DNA of 64,000 bases, from the NCBI GenBank assembly GCA_020635015.1, contig JACKAP010000003.1, forward strand, positions 1-64,000. Direction: 5' to 3'. The notes beneath the pieces are model-generated. The model ran no database searches. It saw only the letters and a program-made list of their open reading frames with translations, and was not told where the DNA came from. Source of the stretch: Calditrichia bacterium (lineage in GTDB: Bacteria; Calditrichota; Calditrichia; RBG-13-44-9; J075). The position numbers were made by a program, and so were the translations under genes. This document shows, piece after piece, positions 25,764 to 34,779 of the stretch; the stretch's first letter is position 1, and every line of letters begins with the position of its first letter.

Positions 25764-28013
25764 TTACTCCTCATAAACCTCATAAATCTCCCCCTCCCAA
25801 TACACCAGCACGTTCCTACCCAGAGAAAGATAGCGCACGAATTCCGCCGGCTTATCGAGCAAAGCAAAATATTCATCGCTGCCAAAACGTATTCGCTTCA
25901 CCGGGGCGGCGGCGTTGGCGGAAACCTCCGCATCCACCCAGTTGCTGCCATTCTGGTAGAAAGCCCGGCCGTTCATCATGCGCATCTGCTGCAGCACATT
26001 TTGTTGCCGGCCATCGCGAGCGCGGTAGGCAAGGCGGTCGGCTCCCGGGCGGGTGCGTGCCAGGTTGTCAGCATCGCGCATTCCCTGCACATCTTGACTG
26101 CTGCGCACACTGCCGCCGCCGCTCTTTTTTTGGAGCGACAGGTAATCATCCGTCGCATCCTGCCGGAGCTGGGTGTCGCTGTCAAAATTTGGGCGCAGCA
26201 GTTGGAAGCGCGGCGCCAGCTGGCGGCGCACCACCCGCTGTTCCTCGTCTTCAACGATCAGGTAGCTGGTGTAAGGCGTGATGATCCCGTATGTGCGGGC
26301 CAGTTCGATAATCTCTTGCTTCAATTCCTCATTTTCACCCTTGAGGCGGATCTGGTCGAGCATATAACCCACCGCCCGCGAGGCCCACAGCGCCGGGATG
26401 AAGTCGTGGCGCGTTTCATCCTGCGCAAATACTGCTTTTGCCTCAAAATTCCGGGGCGATTGATTGACGGTGCCGCTGAGGCGGATGGCGGCCCTGCCGC
26501 TGTTACGATAGCGCCCCAGCACCGTCAGGGAGCCGCCCTGAAAAAGGTCCGGCAACTGCACCGGGTAGAGACGATTGACCCGCACTGCCCCGGAGACATC
26601 CAGCTGCAGGCCGGTCAGCACCGGGGAGGCGACTTTGGTATAGAAATCGGAAATCTTGATCTCGATATCTTCGGTGGGGGAGATGTAGCTGCGGAAGGCG
26701 TGGGTCGCTTCGGTGAGCTTGTCCAGCAGATGGGTGTTGATTTCTTCCCCGATGCCGAAGGTGAAGATCCGGGTCTGGTGGAGATTGAGGCCGCGGATTT
26801 TCTCCAGCAGCGCGCCTTCTTCGATCTCTCCGATCGTCGGCTTGCCGTCGGTGATGAATACCACGAAGTACGGGCGTCCGGGTTCCGGGCGGTTTTCCAG
26901 GGCGAGTTGCAGCGCCGCCTCGATGTTGGTGCCGCCGATGGCCCGCAGGGCATCGATGAAGGTCGCTGCTTCCCGGCGATGGCCCTCATCTGCGTCAGCC
27001 AGTTCCCGGAACAGCGCCTCTGCCTGGGTCGAGAAGCGGATGATCTGAAAACGGTCGCCCCGGTTGAGGTTCTCGATGCAGAAACGCAGCGCTTTTTTGG
27101 CTTGATCGAGCTTCTGTCCGGCCATGCTGCCGGAAACATCGAGCACGAAGGCGATATCTTTGTCGATCACTTCCGGGCGGGGATTAAACGCCGGGCTGAT
27201 GCTCAGCATAAAGAATCCTTCATCCTTGCCGGACTGATAGGTCATCAGAGACAGCCCCAGCGGATCCTCGCCCTGGCGGAAGTAGAGTTTGAAATCGCGG
27301 TCCGGCTTGACCCGGTTTGCTTCGTACCCGACGACCGCCTCGCCGCTACCGCTGCGGTGAATATCGACCTCGTGGGTCGGACAGTAAATGTTCTGTATGT
27401 TCTGCTGTGAGCGGATATTGACCTGGATGCGCAGGGATTCCAGGGGCCGGGAAGAAAATTTTTCGGTGTTGAGGGGATACCGGTATTCCACCGTGCCGCT
27501 CTCTTTCGGGAGCACCTCGCTGTAGCTGATCTTGACCCGTTTCTCACTGCCGGGTTCAATCGGGAAGATGCGTACCTTCAGCATCCCCTGGCCGCTGTAT
27601 TCCAGCAATGCCGGATCAATCATCCGGCGCACGATGTCCTGGTAGATCTTCCGCGCCTTGTCGGCATCCAATAGCTCCGCTTCGGTCTCCTTACCGTCGA
27701 TAAACATGCTGAATTTGCTGATGGTGGCCCCGGCGGGAATCGGAAAAATATAGTAGCCTTCCAGGCGATTGGGGGTGGGGTTGACGAAAATTTGGTCGAT
27801 GTGGGTAACGGCAGCCTGGTCACTGATGTTTACCGTCACCAGGTGCTGCTTTACCGCCAGGGGAAAGGGATCGAACGACACCACCGGCCGGGGGCGGGGC
27901 GGAATTGGGCGGGGAGGTTCGATGATGATGAAGCCGTCTCCCAGCAGCGGCAAAGCCGTCAATATCAGGGCCCACACCATAAGGAGGCGCAGTTTGCGAT
28001 GAGAATATTTCAT
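25764..28013 (-). CDS. VIT and VWA domain secreted/membrane protein
   Basis: A 749-residue protein of the inter-alpha-trypsin-inhibitor heavy-chain-like family. After a signal peptide (about 1-26) and a Pro-rich stretch, a VIT domain spans about 45-175 (VNISDQAAVTHIDQIFVNPTPNRLEGYYIFPIP). A VWA domain follows at about 287-450, with the MIDAS motif DVSGSM and later GGTN and TDG elements. The remaining 300 residues are beta-rich then low-complexity and include AIRLSGTVNQ and YGIITPYTSYLIVEDEE. This architecture is common in FCB and planctomycete genomes; the function is thought to be adhesion or complex scaffolding. It is followed by a second VWA gene upstream on the same strand. Confidence 0.88.
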   Translation of the reverse strand: MKYSHRKLRLLMVWALILTALPLLGDGFIIIEPPRPIPPRPRPVVSFDPFPLAVKQHLVTVNISDQAAVTHIDQIFVNPTPNRLEGYYIFPIPAGATISKFSMFIDGKETEAELLDADKARKIYQDIVRRMIDPALLEYSGQGMLKVRIFPIEPGSEKRVKISYSEVLPKESGTVEYRYPLNTEKFSSRPLESLRIQVNIRSQQNIQNIYCPTHEVDIHRSGSGEAVVGYEANRVKPDRDFKLYFRQGEDPLGLSLMTYQSGKDEGFFMLSISPAFNPRPEVIDKDIAFVLDVSGSMAGQKLDQAKKALRFCIENLNRGDRFQIIRFSTQAEALFRELADADEGHRREAATFIDALRAIGGTNIEAALQLALENRPEPGRPYFVVFITDGKPTIGEIEEGALLEKIRGLNLHQTRIFTFGIGEEINTHLLDKLTEATHAFRSYISPTEDIEIKISDFYTKVASPVLTGLQLDVSGAVRVNRLYPVQLPDLFQGGSLTVLGRYRNSGRAAIRLSGTVNQSPRNFEAKAVFAQDETRHDFIPALWASRAVGYMLDQIRLKGENEELKQEIIELARTYGIITPYTSYLIVEDEEQRVVRRQLAPRFQLLRPNFDSDTQLRQDATDDYLSLQKKSGGGSVRSSQDVQGMRDADNLARTRPGADRLAYRARDGRQQNVLQQMRMMNGRAFYQNGSNWVDAEVSANAAAPVKRIRFGSDEYFALLDKPAEFVRYLSLGRNVLVYWEGEIYEVYEE

Positions 28014-28031
28014 GATTTCCTCTTAATTATC

Positions 28032-28108
28032 GCCACAGAGACACAGAGATCACAGAGTCGTGATAGGCCAAATAAGAATAATCTCTGTGCTCTTTGTGTC
28101 TCTGTGGC
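28032..28108. repeat. CACAGAG-type hairpin, copy A
   Basis: Arms of about 26 bases: GCCACAGAGACACAGAG... at 28032-28057 and the near-complement ending in GTGTCTCTGTGGC at 28083-28108, with a 25-base loop. It lies between the two VWA genes. Confidence 0.85.
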
Positions 28109-28151
28109 AATCATATCTTTGATATACGATAGTTTGTTATTTAATCGATCC

Positions 28152-29267
28152 TTAGTCAAACCGATACTGCTTGCGGGCTGCCTGCTCCCGCACGGTGCGG
28201 ATAATCGCGTCGTCGAGGGTGTTGCTGTCGAGCTGTTCCCGGCGTTTGGCATCCACATACTGGCGGCGTTCCTTGCTCAGGGCCTGGATTTGCTGCTGAA
28301 TCTCCGCCCGGCGCTGCTTTTGTTTCGCGATAAACTGTTTCCGTTCTTCGGGGCTCATCTGTTGCATTGCTTCCGGCAGTTGATCTGCTTGGATATCATC
28401 CAGGCTGACGCCACCTTCATCGAGGGCATCGACCAGGTCCCAATCCGCACTTTTATAGCTGGAGGCGGATTTTGCCACCGCCCGCTGCGACAGGTTGGCC
28501 GCGCCATATCCGGCGGCGTTGCGGTCCTGGGCCAACTGGCGTTCGCGGCGGGCAAGGCCGGCACTCCCAAAGGGGATATAGGTGTCGTTCAACTGCTCGT
28601 TTAAGCGGTTGATCTGCGCATCCTGCGGGGCATTGATATGCACCACCGCCTCATCCTGATCGATATTCATATATTTACCGTCGGCCAGATCGGCGCCCTT
28701 TTTCCAGTCGGTGCGGATGCCCTCTTCGTGATCGCCGCAGAAGATGGTATTGACAATAATGCTCCGGCCGATGGCGTCGCGGCAGGAGGCTTCGAAATCA
28801 ACGCTCCCCTGAGAAAACGGTTCATTGCCGGCAATAAAAATCACCTTCAGCTCGTTGGCGCCGCTATCCCATTTCAAATCCTTCACTGCGGAACGAATCA
28901 CCCACCCGCAGTATTCATTGCCACCGTTGGTGGTCAGGCCGAACAGGTCCTCGGAGATGCGGTCCAGATCGGTTGTCAGAGGGGTTACCATGCGGATATA
29001 CCCCTCACCGGAAGAAAGATTGTCGTTGCCATATTCGTATAGCGCAATTTCCAGGGCCGGAGGCTGGCCGTTCTGCCGGGCCAGGGCGAATTCGTTCACC
29101 ACTTTCCAGAGCTGGGATTTTGCCTGCTCGATTAGCCCATCCATGCTGTTGCTGGTGTCCAGCAGCAGCGCCACCTGGATCTTGCCGCCGTTGCTCTGCT
29201 GCGCCATCCCGCCATAGCATAGCAGGATGAGCAGTGCGAAAATGCCGATAATTCGATGTCGCGTCAT
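28152..29267 (-). CDS. VWA domain secreted protein
   Basis: A 371-residue exported protein. The signal peptide (about 1-23) is followed by a VWA domain (about 30-215) with the MIDAS-like LLLDTSNSMDGL, the TTNGGNEYCGWVIRSA segment and FIAGNEPFSQG. After residue 230 it turns into charged helices with coiled-coil character (MSPEERKQFIAKQKQRRAEIQQQIQAL) and ends basic. The family is known in FCB and planctomycete genomes without a clear function. It probably forms one transcription unit with the VIT/VWA gene downstream, although a hairpin lies between them. Confidence 0.85.
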   Translation of the reverse strand: MTRHRIIGIFALLILLCYGGMAQQSNGGKIQVALLLDTSNSMDGLIEQAKSQLWKVVNEFALARQNGQPPALEIALYEYGNDNLSSGEGYIRMVTPLTTDLDRISEDLFGLTTNGGNEYCGWVIRSAVKDLKWDSGANELKVIFIAGNEPFSQGSVDFEASCRDAIGRSIIVNTIFCGDHEEGIRTDWKKGADLADGKYMNIDQDEAVVHINAPQDAQINRLNEQLNDTYIPFGSAGLARRERQLAQDRNAAGYGAANLSQRAVAKSASSYKSADWDLVDALDEGGVSLDDIQADQLPEAMQQMSPEERKQFIAKQKQRRAEIQQQIQALSKERRQYVDAKRREQLDSNTLDDAIIRTVREQAARKQYRFD

Positions 29268-29427
29268 ATCAACCCCTTTTTGGTTGTTGGCTTCTATTGT
29301 TATATGCGGGGATAAACCTTTTCGCTTATCGACAGATTATTGCGTCAGCACTATGCTTGTACAATTCGAAAAATGCAGGAATGTTCCGGAGGGAATTAAT
29401 TGTTGGTAGGGCAGTAGAAAAACCAGC

Positions 29428-29463
29428 CCACGGATGACACGGATTAATCCGTGTCATCCGTGG
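29428..29463. repeat. Perfect 36-bp palindrome (CCACGGATGACACGGATT)
   Basis: Two perfect 18-base arms with no loop, in the gap between a VWA gene and the zinc-ribbon gene. A related half word GTCCACGGATTACACGG occurs at about 60134. Confidence 0.8.
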
Positions 29464-29483
29464 ATTCGGTCTTTGAAAACCTA

Positions 29484-30386
29484 TTATTTCCGCGCAATGC
29501 TCATCTGCACCACCGCTTCCAGTTTTTTCAGGGTTTTCTGGTCGTTGGGCAGGATCTTCAGCATATTGCGGTAGTTCTGGATCGCAGTATTGTAGTGCCT
29601 TTTTTCCCGGGCAGCTTCTGCTTTTTCTTCGTAATAATTTATTACCAGCGCCTGCATTTCCAGGGCATCGGCGTTGGTGGGGTCCAACTGCAGCACTTCC
29701 GCAGTATAGGTGATGACGTTGCGGCCTTCCGGCACCAGGAAACGTTGTTTCCGGAAGGCGGAGCGGGCATCTTGCAGGAGTGAGGCGACCCGTTCGGTCT
29801 TCTGGCGCTGGGCTTCGGCGAGAATTGTTTTGATTTCTGCGACCCGGTTATGAGCGATCGGCGCCAGGTGATCTTCGGGGAATTGCAGGGAAAATTTCTG
29901 GTAAATCGCCATCGAGGCCAGGTAGTTGCGGCTGTTGTACTGCGTTTCGGCTTCTGCAAACAAGGCGCTGGCGCTGGCGCCTTCACCCGGGCGAAGCATC
30001 AGTACGCCTGCTGCCAGGATTGCCAGCAGCGTAATAGTGGCGATCACCAGGTAGAGCGGGGGTTTCCTCCGGGACGATGTTTCCGCCGGCTGATTTTGGC
30101 CCATGGCCGCGCCGTTAGACCGCGGATCGGGATGACCGTTGCCGGTTCTGGAGGAGACGGCCTCCTCATCGCTTGACGGGTATCCGCCGGCGTGCCGGGA
30201 AGAACGGCCCGGTGCCGGGGCGGTATCGACCGGGGTCAGGTTCGGCTGCTGTGCTTGACGCAGCGGCGATTGAACGATGAGATCGGAATAATCGGTGGAG
30301 ACGGCGCTTTCGCGGAGAATCGTGTAACAGCTCCGGCATCGCCAGCTATGGTCATTATTGCTGACGCCACATTTAGGACAAACCAT
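29484..30386 (-). CDS. Zinc-ribbon, single-TM, TPR protein
   Basis: A 300-residue protein with three parts. An N-terminal zinc ribbon has MVCPKCG and CRSC (Cys3, Cys6, Cys17 and Cys20). A Ser/Pro-rich linker of about 80 residues leads to one membrane helix near 111-130. The C-terminal part is TPR-like (ALFAEAETQYNSRNYLASMAIYQKF, then DPTNADALEMQALV). The ribbon would face the cytoplasm and the TPR part the periplasm. Such zinc_ribbon_2/TPR proteins are common in FCB and myxobacteria with no assigned role. It is encoded upstream of the two VWA genes on the same strand. Confidence 0.75.
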   Translation of the reverse strand: MVCPKCGVSNNDHSWRCRSCYTILRESAVSTDYSDLIVQSPLRQAQQPNLTPVDTAPAPGRSSRHAGGYPSSDEEAVSSRTGNGHPDPRSNGAAMGQNQPAETSSRRKPPLYLVIATITLLAILAAGVLMLRPGEGASASALFAEAETQYNSRNYLASMAIYQKFSLQFPEDHLAPIAHNRVAEIKTILAEAQRQKTERVASLLQDARSAFRKQRFLVPEGRNVITYTAEVLQLDPTNADALEMQALVINYYEEKAEAAREKRHYNTAIQNYRNMLKILPNDQKTLKKLEAVVQMSIARK

Positions 30387-30569
30387 AGATTTGCTCCCTC
30401 TTTAACATTAGGTTGACAAAAAAGGTTTAGCATTCCACGTCCCTGTGGTACTGCACATAATCCTTCGTTCTCCTAAACCCAACGCATCTTCTCCTGCTCC
30501 TGTTGAATAATTAATAGATCCCTCCAAAAATTCTGTGCCTTGCCGCAAACAATCCTAAAATCAGTTTTA

Positions 30570-30653
30570 AAAAAAGGATCGACAGGCTGGCGGGTATCGG
30601 TGGGTGAGTTGCCATTCAATTCCGTGCGCCCGCCAGCCTGTCGATCCTTTTTT
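30570..30653. repeat. Inverted repeat with AAGGATCGACAGGCTGGCGGG arms
   Basis: Arms of about 25 bases (30570-30594 and 30629-30653) with a loop of about 34 bases. The arms end in an A run on the left and a T run on the right, so the structure could act as a bidirectional terminator. Confidence 0.75.
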
Positions 30654-30734
30654 AATACCGGACACTTTTCCAAAGATATCGCCCAATATCAGCAAAATGC
30701 GATTTTTTCATCAAGGTCTGATTCGCATAAAAAC

Positions 30735-30783
30735 AAACGTGGTATTGGGTGACCCGCAGTTTGGGTCACCCAATACCACGTTT
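30735..30783. terminator. Terminator-like perfect hairpin
   Basis: Perfect 21-base arms at 30735-30755 and 30763-30783 with a seven-base loop, followed by TTAATTCATTTTTG. It lies upstream of guaB; it may end a minus-strand or read-through transcript. Confidence 0.6.
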
Positions 30784-30852
30784 TAATTCATTTTTGTTTT
30801 GTCTTGGGGGTTAATGGCATTAAATTTTCCAATTATTTAACAGGAGCAGTTC

Positions 30853-32313
30853 ATGGAAAAAATCGTTTATGAAGGCCTGACGTTTGATGACGTGCTGTTG
30901 CTGCCCGCCCAATCGGCTATTTTGCCCAAAGCGGCAAATCTGAAGACCCGCCTGGCTGGCAGCGTTGAGATCAACATCCCGATACTGTCGGCGGCGATGG
31001 ATACGGTTACCGATGCCGCGATGGCCATTGCAATTGCCCGCGAGGGCGGTGTGGGTATCATCCACAAGAACATGAGCGCGGAAGAGCAGGCCGGGGAGAT
31101 CGACCGGGTAAAGCGCTCAGAAAGCGGGATGATTATCGATCCGATTACCCTGACCCCGGAGCGGCCGATCCGCGACGCGCTGGAGGTGATGCAGCGCTAC
31201 CGCATCTCCGGCATCCCGATTGTGGAAGGGCAGAAACTGGTGGGCATCATCACCAATCGCGATCTGCGTTTCGAGAAAAATATTGATCAGCCGATCCATG
31301 CGCTGATGACCAGCAAAAACCTGGTGACTGCCCCGGAAGGCACCACCCTGGAAGATGCCAAAGCCTTGCTGCAGCAGCACCGGATCGAAAAACTGCTGGT
31401 GGTGGACAATCAGGGAAATCTCAAAGGACTGCTCACGGTTAAAGATATTCAGAAGAAGCAGGAATACCCCGATGCCTGCACCGACGAGTTCGGCCGCCTG
31501 CGGGTGGGGGCGGCGATCGGGGTAGGGGAGGAGGCATTGTCGCGCGCTCAGTTGCTGGTTGACCGCGGGGTGGATGTGATCGTGATCGATACCGCCCACG
31601 GGCATTCCCGGGGGGTGGTGGAGACGGTGGCACGCTTCAAGAAGCGCTTTGCCGATGTGAACTTGATTGCCGGCAACATTGCCACTTATGAGGCGGCACT
31701 CGACCTGATTGAAGCCGGGGCCGATGCGCTGAAGGTCGGGATTGGTCCCGGGTCGATCTGCACCACCCGGATTGTCACCGGGGTGGGGGTGCCGCAAATT
31801 TCTGCCATTATGGAAGTGGCCCGGGCCTGCCGGCCGAAGCACATTCCCTTGATTGCCGACGGAGGGATCAAGCATACCGGCGATATCGCCAAGGCGATCG
31901 TGGCCGGCGCGGATGCGGTGATGATCGGCAGCCTGCTGGCCGGTACGGAAGAAAGTCCCGGGGAACTGATCCTCCTCGACGGGCGGCGCTATAAGCATGT
32001 GCGGGGGATGGGGTCGATTGGGGCGATGAAGCAGGGCAGCCGCGACCGCTATTTCCAGGATGATGTGAAAGATGCCGAGAAGCTGGTGCCGGAAGGCATC
32101 GAAGGCATGGTGCCCTACAGCGGGCCGGTGCGCGACACCATCTACCAGATGACCGGAGGATTGCGGGCAGCGATGGGCTATACCGGCTGTCCCACCATTG
32201 AAGCGCTGAAGACATCCGCCCGCTTCATCAAGGTGACCGCCGCCGGGGTGCGCGAGAGCCATCCCCATGATGTGAAGATTACCAAGGAATCGCCGAATTA
32301 TAAGTTGAACTGA
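30853..32313 (+). CDS. guaB: IMP dehydrogenase
   Basis: A 486-residue enzyme that oxidises IMP to XMP with NAD, the committed step of GMP synthesis. It has the N-terminal YEGLTFDDVLLLPAQS, two CBS domains at about 95-210 (ERPIRDALEVMQRYRISGIPIV), and the catalytic loop GPGSICTTRIVTG with Cys303. Further signatures are DGGIKHTGDIAKA and the flap region GSIGAMKQGSRDRYFQ. Length matches bacterial GuaB. A CAGGAG site precedes the ATG. It appears monocistronic, flanked by repeat-rich gaps. Confidence 0.97.
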   Translation: MEKIVYEGLTFDDVLLLPAQSAILPKAANLKTRLAGSVEINIPILSAAMDTVTDAAMAIAIAREGGVGIIHKNMSAEEQAGEIDRVKRSESGMIIDPITLTPERPIRDALEVMQRYRISGIPIVEGQKLVGIITNRDLRFEKNIDQPIHALMTSKNLVTAPEGTTLEDAKALLQQHRIEKLLVVDNQGNLKGLLTVKDIQKKQEYPDACTDEFGRLRVGAAIGVGEEALSRAQLLVDRGVDVIVIDTAHGHSRGVVETVARFKKRFADVNLIAGNIATYEAALDLIEAGADALKVGIGPGSICTTRIVTGVGVPQISAIMEVARACRPKHIPLIADGGIKHTGDIAKAIVAGADAVMIGSLLAGTEESPGELILLDGRRYKHVRGMGSIGAMKQGSRDRYFQDDVKDAEKLVPEGIEGMVPYSGPVRDTIYQMTGGLRAAMGYTGCPTIEALKTSARFIKVTAAGVRESHPHDVKITKESPNYKLN

Positions 32314-32455
32314 GTGAATGGGGGGATGGGTGGATGGGTGAATGAGTTGATAGTTGGTACAGAGCGTTTTTGCATGGGGCATGGGGTATGGCGCCGCTTT
32401 GTGCGGGCCCATGTTCCGACACCAGCACTGTAAATACATCATACCTTATGCAATA
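32314..32455. repeat. GGATGGGTGGATGGG run and GCATGGGG-type repeat, copy 3
   Basis: Between guaB and the epimerase gene, a GATGGGTGGATGGGTGAATG run (about 32318-32346) is followed by TGCATGGGGCATGGGGTATG, a GGCGCCGC core and a right part ending in ACCTTATGCA. The words match the copies near 108 and 20271. Confidence 0.65.
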
Positions 32456-32477
32456 ATATGTTACTGGGAGGTGCCAG

Positions 32478-32888
32478 ATGCTGAAAAAAATCGATCATGT
32501 GGGTGTCGCGGTAAAATCGGTGCAGGCGGTTAAGGAGATGTACAAGACGCTGTTCGGGCTCGATCCGGTGTTTGAGGAGACGGTGGCGGAGCAGAAAGTG
32601 CACGTGGTCGGTTTCCGGATCGGCGAATCCAATATCGAATTTTTAGAACCGACTGCGCCCGATTCGCCAATCGCGAAATATCTGGAAAAGCGGGGAGAGG
32701 GGCTGCATCATATCGCCCTGGCGGTCAATGACATCGCCGCAGTGCTGGGCAATATGAAACAGCAAGGGCTTCAGTTAATCGATGAAACCCCTCGTGTCGG
32801 TGCAGAGGGGAAAAAGATCGCCTTCGTGCACCCAAAGAGCCTCAATGGGATGCTGGTGGAACTTTCGGAAGACAAGGATGAAGGATAA
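32478..32888 (+). CDS. mce: Methylmalonyl-CoA epimerase
   Basis: A 136-residue VOC-fold enzyme interconverting the (R) and (S) forms of methylmalonyl-CoA. It has KIDHVGVAVKSV with metal His7, the family-typical EPTAPDSPIAKYLEKRGEGLHHIALAV at about 58-84 with a second His, and the C-terminal HPKSLNGMLVELSE with the metal Glu. GGGAGG precedes the ATG. It links to the biotin carboxylase and carrier genes in the propionyl-CoA pathway. Its stop codon lies inside a 42-base perfect palindrome. Confidence 0.93.
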   Translation: MLKKIDHVGVAVKSVQAVKEMYKTLFGLDPVFEETVAEQKVHVVGFRIGESNIEFLEPTAPDSPIAKYLEKRGEGLHHIALAVNDIAAVLGNMKQQGLQLIDETPRVGAEGKKIAFVHPKSLNGMLVELSEDKDEG

Positions 32889-32924
32889 AGTAGGGATCGG
32901 TCGCGACCGATCCCTACTTTATCC
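32883..32924. repeat. Perfect 42-bp palindrome spanning the epimerase stop codon
   Basis: Two uninterrupted 21-base arms (GGATAAAGTAGGGATCGGTC and its complement) centred on the CGCG core. It covers the last codons of the epimerase gene and ends 10 bases before the mtgA start, so it could modulate both messages. Confidence 0.85.
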
Positions 32925-32934
32925 TTTACAAAAC

Positions 32935-33693
32935 ATGAGTATTACTTTCCGCACATTCGCCCACCTCTGGGTGGCGGTAAATTGCCTGCTGGCCGGGTTG
33001 CTGGGGTATACCTGGCTTTCGGTGCCGGATGTCGCGCCCTTGACGGCAGAAAATCCTTCCACCACCGCGTTTATTGAATTCCGCAAGGCGGAGGCGACGG
33101 CGGCGGGTAAGACCCTGGTGGTCCGGCAACAGTGGGTGGCCTTGAATGCGGTTCCCCAACTGCTGCAGCGAACCATCATCGTGGCGGAAGATGCCTCATT
33201 TTGGGTGCATGAAGGCGTCGATTGGTATGAAATGGAAGAAGCCATCCGCGATAATATCAACGAGGGCAAACGCCTGCGCGGGGCCAGCACCATCACCCAG
33301 CAGACCGCCAAGAATCTCTTCCTGAGCCCGGAACGCAGCCTCTACCGCAAGTTCCGCGAGTTTCTGATCACTCAGGAACTGGAGGCCCATCTCAGCAAAA
33401 ACCGGATCTTAGAGCTTTATCTGAACTATATCGAATTCGGCGAGGGTCTCTTTGGAATCGGCAGCGCTGCCCGCCATTATTTTGGGAAATCGCCGGCCGA
33501 GCTGGATCTGTTCGAGATGGTGCGCCTGGCGGCGATTATCCCCAATCCCCTCAACCTCGATCCGCGCCGGCCGAGCGGCGATCTGCGCTGGCGTTGCCGG
33601 GTGATCCTGCAGCGGGTGCGTCATTACAAATGGGCGAGTGAGGAAGAATACCAGGCAGCGAGAAGCCGCATGGATGCGTTTTTTGGGCGGTGA
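32935..33693 (+). CDS. mtgA: Monofunctional peptidoglycan glycosyltransferase
   Basis: A 252-residue GT51 enzyme that polymerises lipid II into glycan strands. One N-terminal membrane helix (about 10-30) is followed by the catalytic domain: VAEDASFWVHEGVDW with catalytic Glu near residue 84, GASTITQQTAKNLFLS, REFLITQELE and KNRILELYLNYIEFGEG. There is no transpeptidase domain, so this is the MtgA type. The ATG at 32935 was preferred over an upstream in-frame one at 32782, because the longer version would run through the epimerase gene and the palindrome. No good ribosome site is visible. Confidence 0.93.
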   Translation: MSITFRTFAHLWVAVNCLLAGLLGYTWLSVPDVAPLTAENPSTTAFIEFRKAEATAAGKTLVVRQQWVALNAVPQLLQRTIIVAEDASFWVHEGVDWYEMEEAIRDNINEGKRLRGASTITQQTAKNLFLSPERSLYRKFREFLITQELEAHLSKNRILELYLNYIEFGEGLFGIGSAARHYFGKSPAELDLFEMVRLAAIIPNPLNLDPRRPSGDLRWRCRVILQRVRHYKWASEEEYQAARSRMDAFFGR

Positions 33694-33700
33694 GGCTATA

Positions 33701-33735
33701 TAGAACGCGGATGACGCGGAGTCATCCGCGTTCTA
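33701..33735. repeat. Hairpin TAGAACGCGGATGAC
   Basis: Perfect 15-base arms at 33701-33715 and 33721-33735 with a five-base loop, between convergent mtgA and the DUF2279 gene. The right arm word matches sequence at about 1958-1971. Confidence 0.8.
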
Positions 33736-33744
33736 TTCCCGGTG

Positions 33745-34764
33745 CTAGAAATACAGCCCGTACCACACCCCGCTGGGGGTGATGCGCACCGCGGGCAGGG
33801 GCATGCGGATGAAGTTTACGTTATGTTTGATGAATTTGAGCAGATTGCTGTCGCCGGTCGGGATCTTGGTGACATCAAAATCAAGACCAAGATAAATTTC
33901 CCGGTTGCCGTTATAAATATTTTTTGCAATCCGCCGCACCCCATGCCCGACGGCAACGCCCCAGGGCTTCAGCCATCCGGGCATGGCCTCTCGCTGCGCC
34001 TGCGGCAGCACATCATGAATATTGACCGCCAGCCACCAGGTAAAGCCTTCGTAATCGTCCAAAATACTTTTACTAACCGTGCTGTATTGATCTTCTTTAT
34101 AGGCGGTGGAGGGCCAGAAGCTGGCTTTGAAACGGATGCCCTGAAGCTGATTGGGGTATAGTTGCTGCAGGGCCGCATAACTGACCCCGAGAATATTGGC
34201 GGCATAGTCGAGATAGCTGAAACCCCAGGCCTTGAAAAAACCGTCGGTCACCTCGATCTGGGTCATCCAGAACAGGCCGGTCAGCGAGCCCAGCCAGATG
34301 GATTTTTTCGCCGAAAGCCCGCTCCAGCGGTAGATCTTAGACGAGAGGTGGCTCATGTAGTATGCTTCCACGGTATGACCGATCTTGTCCATCTGCTTAT
34401 ATTCGCGGCTATCTCGGTGCCATTCGTGGAAGTGGAAGCTGCTGGTCTCGGTATTATACTGCAGGTCGGCAATCTTGGCAAAGCCGATGGCGTCGCCGAT
34501 CGCAAAGCCTGCCAGCAGGATGGTGAGGCGGCTTTTTTTGAGCTTGCTCTCATAGCGCCAGGGAGTGCCGTCATCGATGCTGGGTTGGTAAATGCGCGGT
34601 TGCGGTGGCAGGGGCGGCAGGGGCACGGCGATGCTGTCCGGCGCTGCCGCGCTGCTGTCTGCCACGGCACCCAAGAGCGGCGCCAGGCCGGATAAGCCGA
34701 TCACCAGAATGCTGCACCATATCAATGTCAAGCGAATACAATATTCCATTATGCTCAATCTCAA
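33745..34764 (-). CDS. DUF2279 family envelope protein
   Basis: A 339-residue protein with an N-terminal signal or anchor helix (about 12-32) and a Pro-rich linker. The conserved region at about 115-260 fits DUF2279/YfiM-like proteins: HEWHRDSREYKQMDKIGHTVEAYYMSH, then IEVTDGFFKAWGFSYLDYAANILG. The D-K-x-G-H pattern and the late VNIHDVLP suggest a conserved active or binding pocket. The family is widespread in FCB bacteria without known function. A second in-frame ATG at 34749 would shorten it by five residues. Confidence 0.7.
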   Translation of the reverse strand: MRLSIMEYCIRLTLIWCSILVIGLSGLAPLLGAVADSSAAAPDSIAVPLPPLPPQPRIYQPSIDDGTPWRYESKLKKSRLTILLAGFAIGDAIGFAKIADLQYNTETSSFHFHEWHRDSREYKQMDKIGHTVEAYYMSHLSSKIYRWSGLSAKKSIWLGSLTGLFWMTQIEVTDGFFKAWGFSYLDYAANILGVSYAALQQLYPNQLQGIRFKASFWPSTAYKEDQYSTVSKSILDDYEGFTWWLAVNIHDVLPQAQREAMPGWLKPWGVAVGHGVRRIAKNIYNGNREIYLGLDFDVTKIPTGDSNLLKFIKHNVNFIRMPLPAVRITPSGVWYGLYF

Positions 34765-34779
34765 TCCTTTTTATCAAAA

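Larger units (their letters stand above)
30387..30852. other. 466-base intergenic region with two long hairpins
   Basis: No gene is seen. It contains an inverted repeat at 30570-30653 and a 21-bp-arm hairpin at 30735-30783 (both listed separately), then an AT-rich stretch that should contain the guaB promoter. A CAGGAG ribosome site precedes guaB. Confidence 0.5.

Noticed and set aside
31117..32442. 441-codon frame antisense to guaB
   Set aside because: It opposes a complete IMP dehydrogenase and extends into repeat DNA; no family pattern.
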